Assembly (NCBI RefSeq): GCF_003696215.1
Contig: NZ_RFFG01000029.1
Coordinates: forward strand, 30,840-94,839
Direction: 5' to 3'
Source of the DNA: Actinomadura harenae
GTDB taxonomy: Bacteria; Actinomycetota; Actinomycetes; Streptosporangiales; Streptosporangiaceae
Length of the DNA stretch: 64,000 bases
The notes under the pieces are model-generated. The model was not told the origin of the DNA. It searched no databases and saw only the letters and a list, made by a program, of their open reading frames with translations. Positions 38,064-47,087 of this stretch are shown here, piece after piece. Position numbers and translations under genes: made by a program. Each line of letters starts with the position of its first letter. Position 1 is the first letter of the stretch.

Positions 38064-38675
38064 TCAGGCGCCCCGGCGGGCCCAGGCCTCGCGGGTCATG
38101 CCCCACCGCATCCGGGGGCCCTCCTCGGCCGGGGCCTCGCGGACGTCGTCCTCGATCCCCAGCAGCCAGTAGCCGATCCTCGGCGGGACGGCGGCGCTCC
38201 GCTTGTTGGCGATGTCACAGTGGATCTCGACGCGCTCGATCCCCGGCAGGCGGAACGCGATCTCCGTGACCGCCTCGGCCGCCCTGGTCGCGTAGCCGCG
38301 CCGGGTGTGGCCGACGTTCACCCAGTAGCCGATCTCCAGGACGCCGGGACCGATCCGGTCGTGCAGGCCGACGGTGCCCGCGATCGCGCCGTCCGGGCTC
38401 TCCAGCAGGTAGGCGTAGTCGGTGCCCTCGTCCCAGTTCCGGCGGGCCTGGACCGCCCAGGCGCGCTCGGCCTCGAGGGTCGGGGGCTCGGCGGCCCACG
38501 GCATCCACGGGTGAAGGTGCTCGAACGACTCGGTCAGGGCCTTCAGCAGGGCCGGGACGTCGTCCTCGGCGGGACGGCGCAGGGTCAGCCCCGGCAGGAC
38601 GATCCGCTCCGGCGGACGGCGGCCCGGGAGCGGTTCGGGCGGTTCAGGCGGTTCGGACGGGCGCTCGATGGTCAT
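38064..38675 (-). CDS. GNAT N-acetyltransferase, RimJ/RimL type
   Basis: 203 residues from ATG 38675; an upstream ATG at 38711 would add 12. A Pro/Glu-rich N-terminus is followed by LPGLTLRRPAEDDVPALLKA, the FEHLHPWMPWA motif common in this branch, EIGYWVNVGHTRRGYATRAA as the CoA-binding loop, and VEIHCDIANKRSAAVPPRIG. Probable acetylation of a protein N-terminus or small molecule. Monocistronic and divergent from the hydrolase gene. Confidence 0.9.
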   Translation of the reverse strand: MTIERPSEPPEPPEPLPGRRPPERIVLPGLTLRRPAEDDVPALLKALTESFEHLHPWMPWAAEPPTLEAERAWAVQARRNWDEGTDYAYLLESPDGAIAGTVGLHDRIGPGVLEIGYWVNVGHTRRGYATRAAEAVTEIAFRLPGIERVEIHCDIANKRSAAVPPRIGYWLLGIEDDVREAPAEEGPRMRWGMTREAWARRGA

Positions 38676-38742
38676 GCGCCGATCCTCACCGCCCCCGCCG
38701 GGCCGCTCCACTCGTTTTCCGCAACCGTGACAAGCTGGCCTT

Positions 38743-39396
38743 ATGGATCTCCAGTCCGGCCCCCTGGATCTTCACCCCCGGCTGCGGTCGCGCGGCCCGG
38801 CCCGTCCGGGCGCGGTGGCGCTCGTCCTGCACGGGGGGCGGGAGTTCGGCCGGGAGCCCGCCACGGCGCGGCAGCCGCCCGCGCTGCGCATGGTCCCCTT
38901 CGCGATGCACCTGCTCAGCGCCGGACGGCGGCACGACCTGGCCGTCTGGTCGCTCGGCTACCGCTACCGGGGCTGGAACGGCGACGAGGAGTCCCCGCTC
39001 CCGGACGCGCGGTGGGCGCTGGACATGATCCGCAAGGCCCATCCGGACGTCCCGGTCGTCCTGGTCGGCCACTCGATGGGGGCGCGCACGTCGCTGCGCG
39101 TCGCCGACGACCCGCAGGTGGCCGGTGTCGCCGCGCTCGCCCCGTGGGTGCCGAGGGACGAGCCGGTCGAGCAGCTCGCGGGGCGCCGCGTCATGATCAT
39201 GCACGGGACCGAGGACGGCACGACCCCGTACCGGGCGTCCGTCCGGTACGCCGACCGGATGCGTCCGGTGGTCTCGTCGCTCGACTTCGTGACGGTGCCG
39301 GGCGAGGGCCACGCGATGCTGCGCCGTCCCGGCCTGTGGCACCGGCGCACGACCGGCTTCGTCCTGAACGTCCTCGCCCGCGACCGCGCCTCATAA
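38743..39396 (+). CDS. Alpha/beta-hydrolase (dienelactone-hydrolase-like size)
   Basis: 217 residues. GAVALVLHGGREFG is the oxyanion-hole strand, VVLVGHSMGARTSL the nucleophile elbow with Ser 111, MIMHGTEDGTTPY supplies the acid, and GEGHAMLRRP the His. Small cytosolic esterase or lipase-like enzyme with unknown substrate. Starts at ATG 38743, divergent from the GNAT gene. Confidence 0.9.
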   Translation: MDLQSGPLDLHPRLRSRGPARPGAVALVLHGGREFGREPATARQPPALRMVPFAMHLLSAGRRHDLAVWSLGYRYRGWNGDEESPLPDARWALDMIRKAHPDVPVVLVGHSMGARTSLRVADDPQVAGVAALAPWVPRDEPVEQLAGRRVMIMHGTEDGTTPYRASVRYADRMRPVVSSLDFVTVPGEGHAMLRRPGLWHRRTTGFVLNVLARDRAS

Positions 39397-39533
39397 GGCG
39401 GCCGTCAGGAGGGTAGGACTCACTGACCCCGACGAAGCTCGATCGCGTGAACCGTGTCCAGGCGGGACTTCTCGCGCTCGAAGCCGGGTCGGGCATGTCA
39501 GGATGAGCTCCCCTGAGGACGCTAGGAGGCGTG

Positions 39534-40298
39534 ATGGGCGGCGCGACGGGCGGATCCGGACAGCAGCGTGCGGCGATGCTGGCGGCGATCGAGGAGGGCG
39601 CGGACCGGCTCGCGAAGAACGTGGCCGGGCTCGATGACGCGCGGCTGCGGGCGGCCTCGGGCCTCCCGGGCTGGACGCGCGGGCATGTCGCCACGCACGT
39701 GGCGCGCAACGCCGACTCCCTGTGGAACCTGCTGGAGTGGGCGCGGACGGGCCGGAAGGTCCCGCAGTACGCGAGCTTCGAGGCGCGCGAGGAGGGCCTG
39801 CGCGCGGGCGCGGGACGCGGCGCGGACGAGCTGGCCGACGACCTGCGGACGTCGGCGGAGCGGTTCGCCGCGCAGGCGCGGGCGCTGCCCGACGAGGCCT
39901 GGGACTTCCGCGTGCGGGGCTTGATCGGGCCGGAGATGCCCGCCTGGTTCGTCCTGCACCGGCGGTGGCGCGAGACCGAGGTGCACCACGTCGACCTCGC
40001 CGCCGGGTACGGGCCCGCCGACTGGCCCGTGGACTACGTTCGCGCCGAACTGGAGCACACGCTGCGCGGCCTCACCGAGCTCGCCCCGGACGGACGCGGC
40101 GGCCTGGCCGGGCTGCGGCTCCGCGCCACCGACACGGGGCAGTCCGCCGACCTCGGCGACGGCCCGGAGGTGACCGGTTCGGCGGCGGCGCTGCTCGCGT
40201 GGATCACCGGGCGGTCGGACGGCCCGGGTCTCACCACCCGCCCGGACGGCGCTCTCCCGACCCCGCCGAACTGGCCGGTCGACCCGTCCATCCCGTAG
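39534..40298 (+). CDS. Maleylpyruvate isomerase-family mycothiol-dependent enzyme (DinB-like fold)
   Basis: 254 residues; ATG 39534 is favoured over the adjacent GTG 39531 because AGGAGG lies only one base before the latter. LPGWTRGHVATHVARNADSL has the metal-binding His of the MDMPI N domain, and HRRWRETEVHHVDLAAGYGP supplies the remaining Glu/His ligands. The family uses the actinobacterial thiol mycothiol. Actual substrate unknown. Supports an actinomycete host. Confidence 0.9.
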   Translation: MGGATGGSGQQRAAMLAAIEEGADRLAKNVAGLDDARLRAASGLPGWTRGHVATHVARNADSLWNLLEWARTGRKVPQYASFEAREEGLRAGAGRGADELADDLRTSAERFAAQARALPDEAWDFRVRGLIGPEMPAWFVLHRRWRETEVHHVDLAAGYGPADWPVDYVRAELEHTLRGLTELAPDGRGGLAGLRLRATDTGQSADLGDGPEVTGSAAALLAWITGRSDGPGLTTRPDGALPTPPNWPVDPSIP

Positions 40299-40311
40299 GG
40301 CGGGCGGGCCC

Positions 40312-41004
40312 TCAGCCGGTGTCGGCGAGGTAGGCGTCGGGGTCGTCGCCCGCGAGGCGGTCGAGAACCTCGGGCGAGCGCAGCGTGATCGTGGCGCGGG
40401 TGACGACGATGCCGTCGCCGAGGCGCTCGGGGGCGAGCAGCTGCGCGACCTTCCGGCGGCTCATGCCCGCCCACCGGCCGAGGTCGCGCTGGCAGAGCGG
40501 CAGGCGGACGACCAGCCCCCCGGTCGCGACCGGGGTGCCGAAGCGGTCGGCGAGGCGGCGCAGCCGGGACGCCAGACGGCGTCCCGGCGCGTCCGGGTAG
40601 TGCGCGGTGCGCACGTCGTTGGCGTCGCGCAGCCGCTCCGACAGCACGGCGGTGAGCGCCCAGATCGCGGCCGGGTGACCGTCCAGGACGGCGCGGAAGC
40701 GGTCGCCGGGCAGGACGAGCGCCTCGACGCGGGTCAGCGCCTCCACGTTGGCGTACCGCTCGCCCCCGTCGGCGACCTCCATCTCCCCGGCGACGTCGCC
40801 GGGGCCGAGCACCTCGAGGATGACGGTCTCGCCGTCCCGGTCGGCCCAGACCTTCGCCGCGCCGGAGCGCAGCACGTACACGTTGGCCGAGCGGGTGTGC
40901 TCGCGCGCGAGGAAGGCGCCCGGCCGGATCAGCGCGACGGTCCCGGCGCGTTCGAGCGCCTCCCGCGCCGGTCCCGGCAGCGCGTCCCAGAACGCGACCG
41001 GCAT
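40312..41004 (-). CDS. Crp/Fnr-family transcriptional regulator
   Basis: 230 residues from ATG 41004 with a GAGGAGAGGGG stretch upstream. The cyclic-nucleotide-type beta-barrel spans about residues 10-125 (VYVLRSGAAKVWADRDG, VLGPGDVAGEMEVADGGERY). The C-terminal winged helix is LPLCQRDLGRWAGMSRRKVA. It is directly downstream of, and on the same strand as, the Crp-NB-ARC-TPR fusion, whose N-terminus is a paralogous Crp module. The two probably belong to one regulatory circuit. Confidence 0.92.
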   Translation of the reverse strand: MPVAFWDALPGPAREALERAGTVALIRPGAFLAREHTRSANVYVLRSGAAKVWADRDGETVILEVLGPGDVAGEMEVADGGERYANVEALTRVEALVLPGDRFRAVLDGHPAAIWALTAVLSERLRDANDVRTAHYPDAPGRRLASRLRRLADRFGTPVATGGLVVRLPLCQRDLGRWAGMSRRKVAQLLAPERLGDGIVVTRATITLRSPEVLDRLAGDDPDAYLADTG

Positions 41005-41094
41005 CGTTCCCCTCTCCTCTCCCACGCGGCCCGGCCCTGCCGGGCCGGCCGCGCGCGCAGATCCCCCTGCCTTAGTTAGTGAGCGCGCGGAGGC

Positions 41095-41109
41095 ACCTGG
41101 AAACCAGGT
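41095..41109. promoter_or_regulatory. ACCTGG/CCAGGT palindrome upstream of the Crp gene
   Basis: ACCTGG (41095-41100) and CCAGGT (41104-41109) flank AAA, about 91 bases before the Crp start in the gap after the fusion gene. A GGCCCGGC/GCCGGGCC hairpin lies between it and the gene. Candidate binding site; not a canonical Crp sequence. Confidence 0.45.
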
Positions 41110-41141
41110 AATTCGGCACACAGCGCGGGAGGTCGCGGACG

Positions 41142-44100
41142 TCACACCGGTTCCGGGCCCTCCGACTCGAGCCACTGGTCGATGGCGCGGATCCGGCGGG
41201 CGCAGTCGGCCGCGCCGGCCTGGTCGCCGAGCGCCGTCAGGGAGGCGCGGTGCCGCACCAGCGCGCGCCGCAGGCCGGGGTTGTCGCCCGTGTCGCGGCG
41301 GATCGTGATCTCGGCGTGCAGGTGCCCGGACGCCTCGGCGTGCCGTCCGAGCAGCTGGCAGGCGTGTCCCATGTGGTGCAGGACGCGGGCCTGCTCGCGG
41401 ATGTCGCCGAGCTCGGTCGCCAGGTCCAGGCCGCGCCGGCCGGTGGCCAGGGCGTCCTCGGCGTGGCCGAGTTCGAGGTGGATCCGGGCGAGGTGGACGA
41501 GCGCGGCGCCCTCGCTGTGCCGGTCGCCGACCTCGCCGAGGACGCGCAGCGCCTCGGTCTGCACCTCGAACGCCTCCTCGGCCCGCCCGCCCGCGCGGAG
41601 CGTCGCGGCGAACGTGTCCAGGCCGATGCCCATCCCGTAGGAGTCGCCGATCCCGCGGCGGATCGCGAGGGCCTGGCGGGCCGCGCGCTCCGCCTCGTCC
41701 AGGAGGCCGAGCTTGATGTAGGTGCGGGCGAGGCTGCCGAGCGTCCCGGCCATGTTGCCGCGCGCGCCGAGCCGGTGCCACAGCTCCAGCGCCTCCAGGC
41801 CGTGGACGAACGCCTCCTGGTAGCGGTGCAGGCGGCGCATGACGACCGACAGGTTCTCCAGGTCGTTCGCCTCGCCGTGCTGGTCGCCGATCTCGCGGCG
41901 GATGTCCAGCGACCGGCCGAGCTGCTCGCGCGCCTCCCGGTACCGGCCGAGCCGCCAGCACACCACGCCGAGCTGCGCGAGCGTCTCGGCCTCGCCGTGC
42001 CGGTCGCCGGTCGCGCGGTGCATGGCGAGAGCCTGCCCGCAGAACGTGAACGCCTCGGCGAACCGGGCGGCGTCGCAGGCGAGCCGTCCGAGCGTGGTGA
42101 GCGCGCGCGCCTGCCCGTGCCGGACGCCCAGCTCCCGGTAGATGCGCAGGGCGCGCTCGGCGTCGCGGCGGGCCAGGTCGCGCAGGCCGAGCGTCGCGTA
42201 CATGCGGGCCAGCTCGGTCAGCGCCTGCGCCGACCCGTACCGGTCGCCGTCCTCCTCGCGCAGGAACAGCGCCTCCAGCGCGTTCGCGACCGCGTCGTCG
42301 ACCACGCCGCGCCTGCGGTGGACGAGCGCCGTGGTCAGCAGCGTCTCGGCGATGCCGCGCCGATCGCCGATCTCCTGCCGGATCTCCAGCGCGCGGCGGG
42401 CGTGCCCGAGGGCCGTCTCGTAGTCGGCGAGCGCGAGGTGCGCGCGGGCGAGCGTCTCGTGCCCGCGTGCGACGCCGCCCCGGTCGTCCACCTCGTGGTG
42501 GACGGCCAGGGACCGCTCCGCGTTCTCGATCGCGGTCAGGTAGCGGCCCTGCGCGGCGTGGACGTCGGCGAGCGTCGCGAGCGCCACGGCCTCCCCGTAC
42601 CGGTTCGGCGGGTCGGCCGAGCGGAACGCGCGGCGCGCGTCCTCGGCGTACCCGATCGCCTGGACGGACTGCCCGACGTCGAAGTGCGCGACCGCGAGGT
42701 TGTGCAGCATCACGGCTGCCGCCGCCCAGTTCTCCTCGGCGCGCGCCGCGCCCAGGCCCGCCTGGTGGACGGCGATGTTGTCCTCGCTGTAGCGGCGGAA
42801 CTCCTGGAAGCCGAACAGGGCGTCCGCCAGCTCCCAGCACGTCCGGTGCAGGCCGAGCCGCGCCGCGAGCCGGACGGCGGCGACGAGCGTCCGCCGCTCC
42901 GCCTCGAACCAGGCGAGCGCCCGCGCCCGCGCGTCCGCCGAGACGGGCCGCGCCGGGTCGGGGACGTTCCGCGCGTCCAGCGACGGGCGGCGCCGGCGGT
43001 CCAGCGCCCGCGCGGCCGAACGTGCCGAGACCAGGCAGGACGCCAGGAACCGGCGGCGCGCCGCGAACCGGTCGGTGTCGGCGTCCTCGGCGAGGCCGCG
43101 TTCGCGCGCGAAGTCGCGCAGCAGGTCGTGGATCCGGTACCGGCCGGGCCCGGTCTCGTGCACCAGGAACGCCTGCCGCATGCCCTCCAGCGCCTCGGCC
43201 GCCGCGGCCGTCGTCACGTCCAGCAGGGCGGCGAGCGCGGCGGGCGTCACGTCCGGGCCGACGGCGAGGCCCAGCATCCGGAACGCGGCCCGGTGGTCGC
43301 GCCGCAGCCCCCGGTAGGCCAGGTCGAACGTGGGCCGCATCGGCGCCGGATAGGACGCCCCGGACCGGTCCGCCAGCGTCCGGACGGTCTCGGCGATCGG
43401 CACGTCCGGGTTCTCGGCGAGCGCGCCCGCCGCGACCGCGAGCGCCAGCGGCAGGAACCCGCACTCCCGGGACAGCCGCTCCACCGCCCGCCGCTCCTCG
43501 CGCGGACGCGGGTCCCCGGGGCCGAGGACGCCCGCGACCAGGTCGGCCGCCTCGTCCGGACTCATCTCCCGCAGTTCCAGGACGCGGACGTCGCCGTCGG
43601 GACGCCCGTCCTCCCCCGCGAGCTCGGGCATGCGCCGCTGCGCCGTCAGGACGACCAGGCCCGCGTTCACCGCGTCCAGCAGCGGCCGGACCTGCTCGGC
43701 GCTCTCCGCGTTGTCCAGGACGAGCAGCAGCCGCCGGTCCGCCAGCAGCGACCGGCACTGCGCGGCGAGCTCGGCCTCGGTGCGCGGCAGCTGGTCGCCC
43801 GGCACCCCGACGCCGCGCAGCACCTGGCCCATCGCCTCGTCCGGCGTCGCGGGGGCGCGGGTCCCGTTCCGCAGCTCGGTGAAGATCACGCCGTCGGGGA
43901 ACCGCTCGGCGACGCGGTGCGCCCAGTGCACCGCCAGCGTCGTCTTCCCCACCCCGGCCATGCCCTGGATCAGCACGGCGCGCGGCCACCGCGACTGCGC
44001 GAGCAGCAGGTCGAGCTTGCCGAGGCTGATCGCCCGCCCGGTGAAGAACGGCTTGTCCGGCGGCAGCCGTCTCGGCGCGCCGGACACGCCGATCCGCACG

Positions 44101-44918
44101 GGCGCGCGCCGCGCCAGGCCGGCGGGCCGTCCCTGCTCGGGCTCCGGGACGTCCTCCCGGTGCCGCGGGACGGCGGGCCACTCGTCCCCCCACGGCGCGG
44201 CCTCCCGGCGCAGCGCCTCCGGGTCGAGCAGCGTCAGCGGACGCGGCACCAGGATCTCCTTGGTCCGCCATCGCCGGTACCAGCGCACCAGCGTCTCCCG
44301 CGACACGCCCGCCCAGTTCGCCAGGTCCGCCTGGCTCAGCCGCGACGGCACTGCGATCGCGCGGCCCTGCCCGCCGGGCCCCGCCTCCGGCTCGCCGAAC
44401 CGGTGCCCCAGCTCCAGCAGGTGATGCGCGAGCCGCTGCGGATGGTCGGCGACGCGCACCGCGTGCCGCCGTCCGCTGTAGGTCTCCTGGTGCGCGAACG
44501 CGTCCATCGCGGCGGCCGCGACCTGCGGGTTCGCCGCGAGCAGCCCGCCGAACTGCCGCCGGTCCACGCGCAGCGCCGCCAGGTGGTCGAGCGCCGCGAC
44601 CGTCCCGCGCTGCGGATGCCCCCACGGCGCGAGCCCCGCCACCAGGTCCCCCGCGCCGAACAGCTCGATGACCGACTCGTCGCCCTCGCCGTTGGCGACG
44701 AACTCCTTCGCCAGGATCCGTCCCGCCGTCCGCGACCCGGCCGGGAACAGCACGACCACCGCCGGCGAGGCCACGCCCTGATGGCAGAGCATGCCGCCGG
44801 GCGGCACCTCGACACGCCGTCCCATCGCCCACAGCGCCTGCTGGTCCGAGCGGCTCAGCAGGCTCCAGAACCCTCCGGGACGTCCCTCGATCGCACCCAA
44901 GTCCACCTCCGCCCCCAT
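41142..44918 (-). CDS. Crp-like domain / NB-ARC (STAND) ATPase / TPR fusion regulator
   Basis: 1258 residues from ATG 44918 with GGGGGAGGGA upstream. Order: cyclic-nucleotide-type barrel at about 25-145 (IELFGAGDLVAGLAPWG); Crp-type winged helix at 193-223 (RLSQADLANWAGVSRETLVR); STAND/NB-ARC ATPase with Walker A GMAGVGKTTLAVHWAH at 319 and Walker B LLLVLDN at 397; then about ten 40-residue TPRs of the A-x-x-x-x-GD-x-x-G type up to the end. AfsR-type activators have a SARP domain in front of NB-ARC-TPR; here a Crp module takes that place. Role inferred as an ATP-switched DNA-binding regulator. Convergent or divergent neighbours give no target. Confidence 0.9.
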   Translation of the reverse strand: MGAEVDLGAIEGRPGGFWSLLSRSDQQALWAMGRRVEVPPGGMLCHQGVASPAVVVLFPAGSRTAGRILAKEFVANGEGDESVIELFGAGDLVAGLAPWGHPQRGTVAALDHLAALRVDRRQFGGLLAANPQVAAAAMDAFAHQETYSGRRHAVRVADHPQRLAHHLLELGHRFGEPEAGPGGQGRAIAVPSRLSQADLANWAGVSRETLVRWYRRWRTKEILVPRPLTLLDPEALRREAAPWGDEWPAVPRHREDVPEPEQGRPAGLARRAPVRIGVSGAPRRLPPDKPFFTGRAISLGKLDLLLAQSRWPRAVLIQGMAGVGKTTLAVHWAHRVAERFPDGVIFTELRNGTRAPATPDEAMGQVLRGVGVPGDQLPRTEAELAAQCRSLLADRRLLLVLDNAESAEQVRPLLDAVNAGLVVLTAQRRMPELAGEDGRPDGDVRVLELREMSPDEAADLVAGVLGPGDPRPREERRAVERLSRECGFLPLALAVAAGALAENPDVPIAETVRTLADRSGASYPAPMRPTFDLAYRGLRRDHRAAFRMLGLAVGPDVTPAALAALLDVTTAAAAEALEGMRQAFLVHETGPGRYRIHDLLRDFARERGLAEDADTDRFAARRRFLASCLVSARSAARALDRRRRPSLDARNVPDPARPVSADARARALAWFEAERRTLVAAVRLAARLGLHRTCWELADALFGFQEFRRYSEDNIAVHQAGLGAARAEENWAAAAVMLHNLAVAHFDVGQSVQAIGYAEDARRAFRSADPPNRYGEAVALATLADVHAAQGRYLTAIENAERSLAVHHEVDDRGGVARGHETLARAHLALADYETALGHARRALEIRQEIGDRRGIAETLLTTALVHRRRGVVDDAVANALEALFLREEDGDRYGSAQALTELARMYATLGLRDLARRDAERALRIYRELGVRHGQARALTTLGRLACDAARFAEAFTFCGQALAMHRATGDRHGEAETLAQLGVVCWRLGRYREAREQLGRSLDIRREIGDQHGEANDLENLSVVMRRLHRYQEAFVHGLEALELWHRLGARGNMAGTLGSLARTYIKLGLLDEAERAARQALAIRRGIGDSYGMGIGLDTFAATLRAGGRAEEAFEVQTEALRVLGEVGDRHSEGAALVHLARIHLELGHAEDALATGRRGLDLATELGDIREQARVLHHMGHACQLLGRHAEASGHLHAEITIRRDTGDNPGLRRALVRHRASLTALGDQAGAADCARRIRAIDQWLESEGPEPV

Positions 44919-44966
44919 CGTGCGTCCCTCCCCCGGGGCCTTCCGCGTCCTGTGGCACGACCCCGG

Positions 44967-44982
44967 TGAGTCCGTGGACTCA
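44967..44982. promoter_or_regulatory. 16-base perfect palindrome between the Crp-STAND gene and the metallo-hydrolase
   Basis: TGAGTCC (44967-44973) and GGACTCA (44976-44982) are separated by two bases. It lies 49 bases from the fusion gene start and 64 from the divergent hydrolase start, a typical operator position. Autoregulation by the fusion protein or its Crp neighbour is possible but unproven. Confidence 0.55.
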
Positions 44983-45045
44983 TTCCACTCGTGCACGCGC
45001 GATGAGGGAAGATGCCCAGTGGAGGAATCCAGGATCGGAGGAGCC

Positions 45046-45699
45046 ATGGCCTACACCGGCAATGTCGAGGTCGGCGGACCGCCCGACACCCGTGACCTGC
45101 CCGGACTGACCATCACCAAGGTCTCGGTCGGCCCGTACGACAACAACGCCTACGTGCTGCGCTGCGCCGCCACCGGCGACCAGCTGCTCATCGACGCGGC
45201 CAGCGAGCCGTCCCGCCTCCTGGAGATCCTGGGGGACGCACCGCTGAGCCGCATCGTGACCACCCACCGCCACCAGGACCACTGGCAGGCCCTCAGGGAC
45301 GTCGTCGACGCGACCGGCGCCCCGGTCACCGCCCACCCGTTCGACGCCGAGCCGCTCCCCGTCCCGGTCACCGCGCCCGTCCGGGACGGCGACACCTTCC
45401 AGGTGGGCGAGGCGACCCTCGAGGTCATCCACCTCCGCGGTCACACCCCGGGTTCCATCGCCCTGCTCTACACCGCTCCGGACCGTCCGCACCTGTTCAC
45501 CGGCGACAGCCTCTTCCCCGGCGGCGTGGGCAACACCTGGGGCGACCCGACCCTGTTCAAGCAGCTCATGACCGACGTCACCGAGCGCGTCTTCGACCGC
45601 CTCCCCGACGAGACCTGGATCTATCCCGGCCACGGCAAGGACACGACCCTCGGCCGCGAACGCCCCAGCATCCCCACCTGGTGGGAACGCGGCTGGTAG
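45046..45699 (+). CDS. Metallo-beta-lactamase-fold hydrolase (glyoxalase II-like)
   Basis: 217 residues from ATG 45046 with GGAGGA upstream. The metal motif THRHQDHW (His 74, His 76, Asp 78, His 79) is intact, with HLRGHTPGSIAL, LFTGDSLFPGG and YPGHGKDTTLG providing the other ligands. These enzymes hydrolyse thioesters or related bonds using two metal ions. Substrate unknown. Divergent from the Crp-STAND gene. Confidence 0.92.
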   Translation: MAYTGNVEVGGPPDTRDLPGLTITKVSVGPYDNNAYVLRCAATGDQLLIDAASEPSRLLEILGDAPLSRIVTTHRHQDHWQALRDVVDATGAPVTAHPFDAEPLPVPVTAPVRDGDTFQVGEATLEVIHLRGHTPGSIALLYTAPDRPHLFTGDSLFPGGVGNTWGDPTLFKQLMTDVTERVFDRLPDETWIYPGHGKDTTLGRERPSIPTWWERGW

Positions 45700-45713
45700 A
45701 CCCCGGCCGACCC

Positions 45714-46904
45714 TCAGGCGGCCTGTCCGGTGGCGAGGTGCCGCAGTTCGGCGGTGCACATCATGAGGGTGCGGGTCGGCAGGTGGTGCAGGTAGTGGTC
45801 CAGGTCGGCGCTCAGGGCGAAGACGTGGACCGGGACCCCGGCGGCGCGTCCGGACTCGACGGTCTGGCGCAGCGCCGCCAGGACGGCCGGGTGGCGGGTC
45901 TGGTAGACGGACGAGACCAGGTGGTTGCCCCGGTCGGCGGCCAGGTAGAACTGGACCAGGTCCTTGGTGCCGACGAACAGCTCGCTCGCCCCGGCGGCGC
46001 AGAACGCGGCGGCCGAGTGAACGGCGGCGGGGGTCTCCACGAAGACCCCGAGGGACGTGTCGTGGTCCAGGCCGAGGTGCCGTCGCAGTCCCGCGTACTC
46101 GTCGGGGTCGTTGATGAACGGGACGGCGAAGCCCACCCGGTCGGCGTCCGCGCCCAGGCGGTCGCGGAGGTGGGCGCGGAGCGTCCGGAAGGCGTGCGGG
46201 TAGTGGCGTTCGCGGAGCAGCCAGCGCGCGCCGTGGCGCCCGAGTTCGGGGTTGGGCTCGGCGTCCACGGGGACCCGCGTGGTGATCTTGGCGGCGTCGT
46301 CGGAGCGCAGGTCGAGCAGCCGCATGATGAGCCGCTGGCCGGGTAGGAGCTCAGCCGCCATCGAGCACAGCTCCTCGGCCACCCGGGCTCCGTAGCGTCC
46401 GGCCTCGCGCGTCCCCGCCCGGAGCGAGTCGATCGGGCTCAGCCCGGCGGAGAAGCAGAGGAACTCCTCGCGGATGAACCACGAGTTCGCGCGGTGGACG
46501 GGTGGGGTGAGCGCGTTCGTCGAGCGGATGTCGGTGGCGTCGGCGATGACCACGCAGATCGACTCGATGTCGCCGAAGGACGCGGCCCGGGGGCCCGCCG
46601 GGCCCGTGGCCTGTTCGACGTCGCCCAGCACGACCGCCTCACGGCCCGGCAGGAGGGTGACCTCGCCGGCGAGCGCGTCCAGGTCGGGCGGGTCGATCCG
46701 GAGGACGGGGATCCCGCGGGACCGGCAGAGGGACTGCATGTGGCCGGTCCGGCCCCCTCTGGCGCAGATCACCGCGGAGCTGGAAAGGATGGCCTCGTAG
46801 CATTCCGGGGTGAGCGTCTCGACCACCAGGATCGTGCCGCCGCCCGGTTTCCCGAGGCGGTTGCATCGACCGCGGACGGCGCTTTCGTGCGAACCGACGA
46901 GCAT
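45714..46904 (-). CDS. Stand-alone PEP-utilising enzyme (mobile His domain plus PEP-binding barrel, no ATP-grasp)
   Basis: 396 residues from ATG 46904; ATG 46997 would add 31. Residues 15-95 form the swivelling phosphohistidine domain (ARGGRTGHMQSLCRSRGIPV, His about 55). From about 125 on lies the PEP/pyruvate barrel: RLLDLRSDDAAK, GVFVETPAAVH and FVGTKDLVQFYLAADRGN match the metal and PEP sites of PEP synthase, PPDK and PTS enzyme I. The usual catalytic Cys near the end (V-C-G-E) reads VFALSADL, so it is missing. No kinase half is encoded nearby. Pairs with the FAD gene upstream; function unknown. Confidence 0.8.
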   Translation of the reverse strand: MLVGSHESAVRGRCNRLGKPGGGTILVVETLTPECYEAILSSSAVICARGGRTGHMQSLCRSRGIPVLRIDPPDLDALAGEVTLLPGREAVVLGDVEQATGPAGPRAASFGDIESICVVIADATDIRSTNALTPPVHRANSWFIREEFLCFSAGLSPIDSLRAGTREAGRYGARVAEELCSMAAELLPGQRLIMRLLDLRSDDAAKITTRVPVDAEPNPELGRHGARWLLRERHYPHAFRTLRAHLRDRLGADADRVGFAVPFINDPDEYAGLRRHLGLDHDTSLGVFVETPAAVHSAAAFCAAGASELFVGTKDLVQFYLAADRGNHLVSSVYQTRHPAVLAALRQTVESGRAAGVPVHVFALSADLDHYLHHLPTRTLMMCTAELRHLATGQAA

Positions 46905-47087
46905 GACCCCTGGTATTTCCCGAGGGTTCAAGGGTGTCCTCTCTCCAGTTCCCGGGCCGGACGGTCCGGGCCGGCCGCGGCTGGACGTCGCGGCCATGGC
47001 TCCGCATCGGCGGATCGGAACATGGTCAGAGGCTGGCAGGATCCGGGAAGGCGGCGCACCTTCTCGATTGCTGGACGGGATTCGCGG

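Noticed and set aside
41250..44969. A very long open frame on the plus strand opposite the Crp-STAND gene
   Set aside because: It is a G+C-bias shadow: no RBS, Arg/Gly-rich content without folds, and the minus strand has clear domains throughout.
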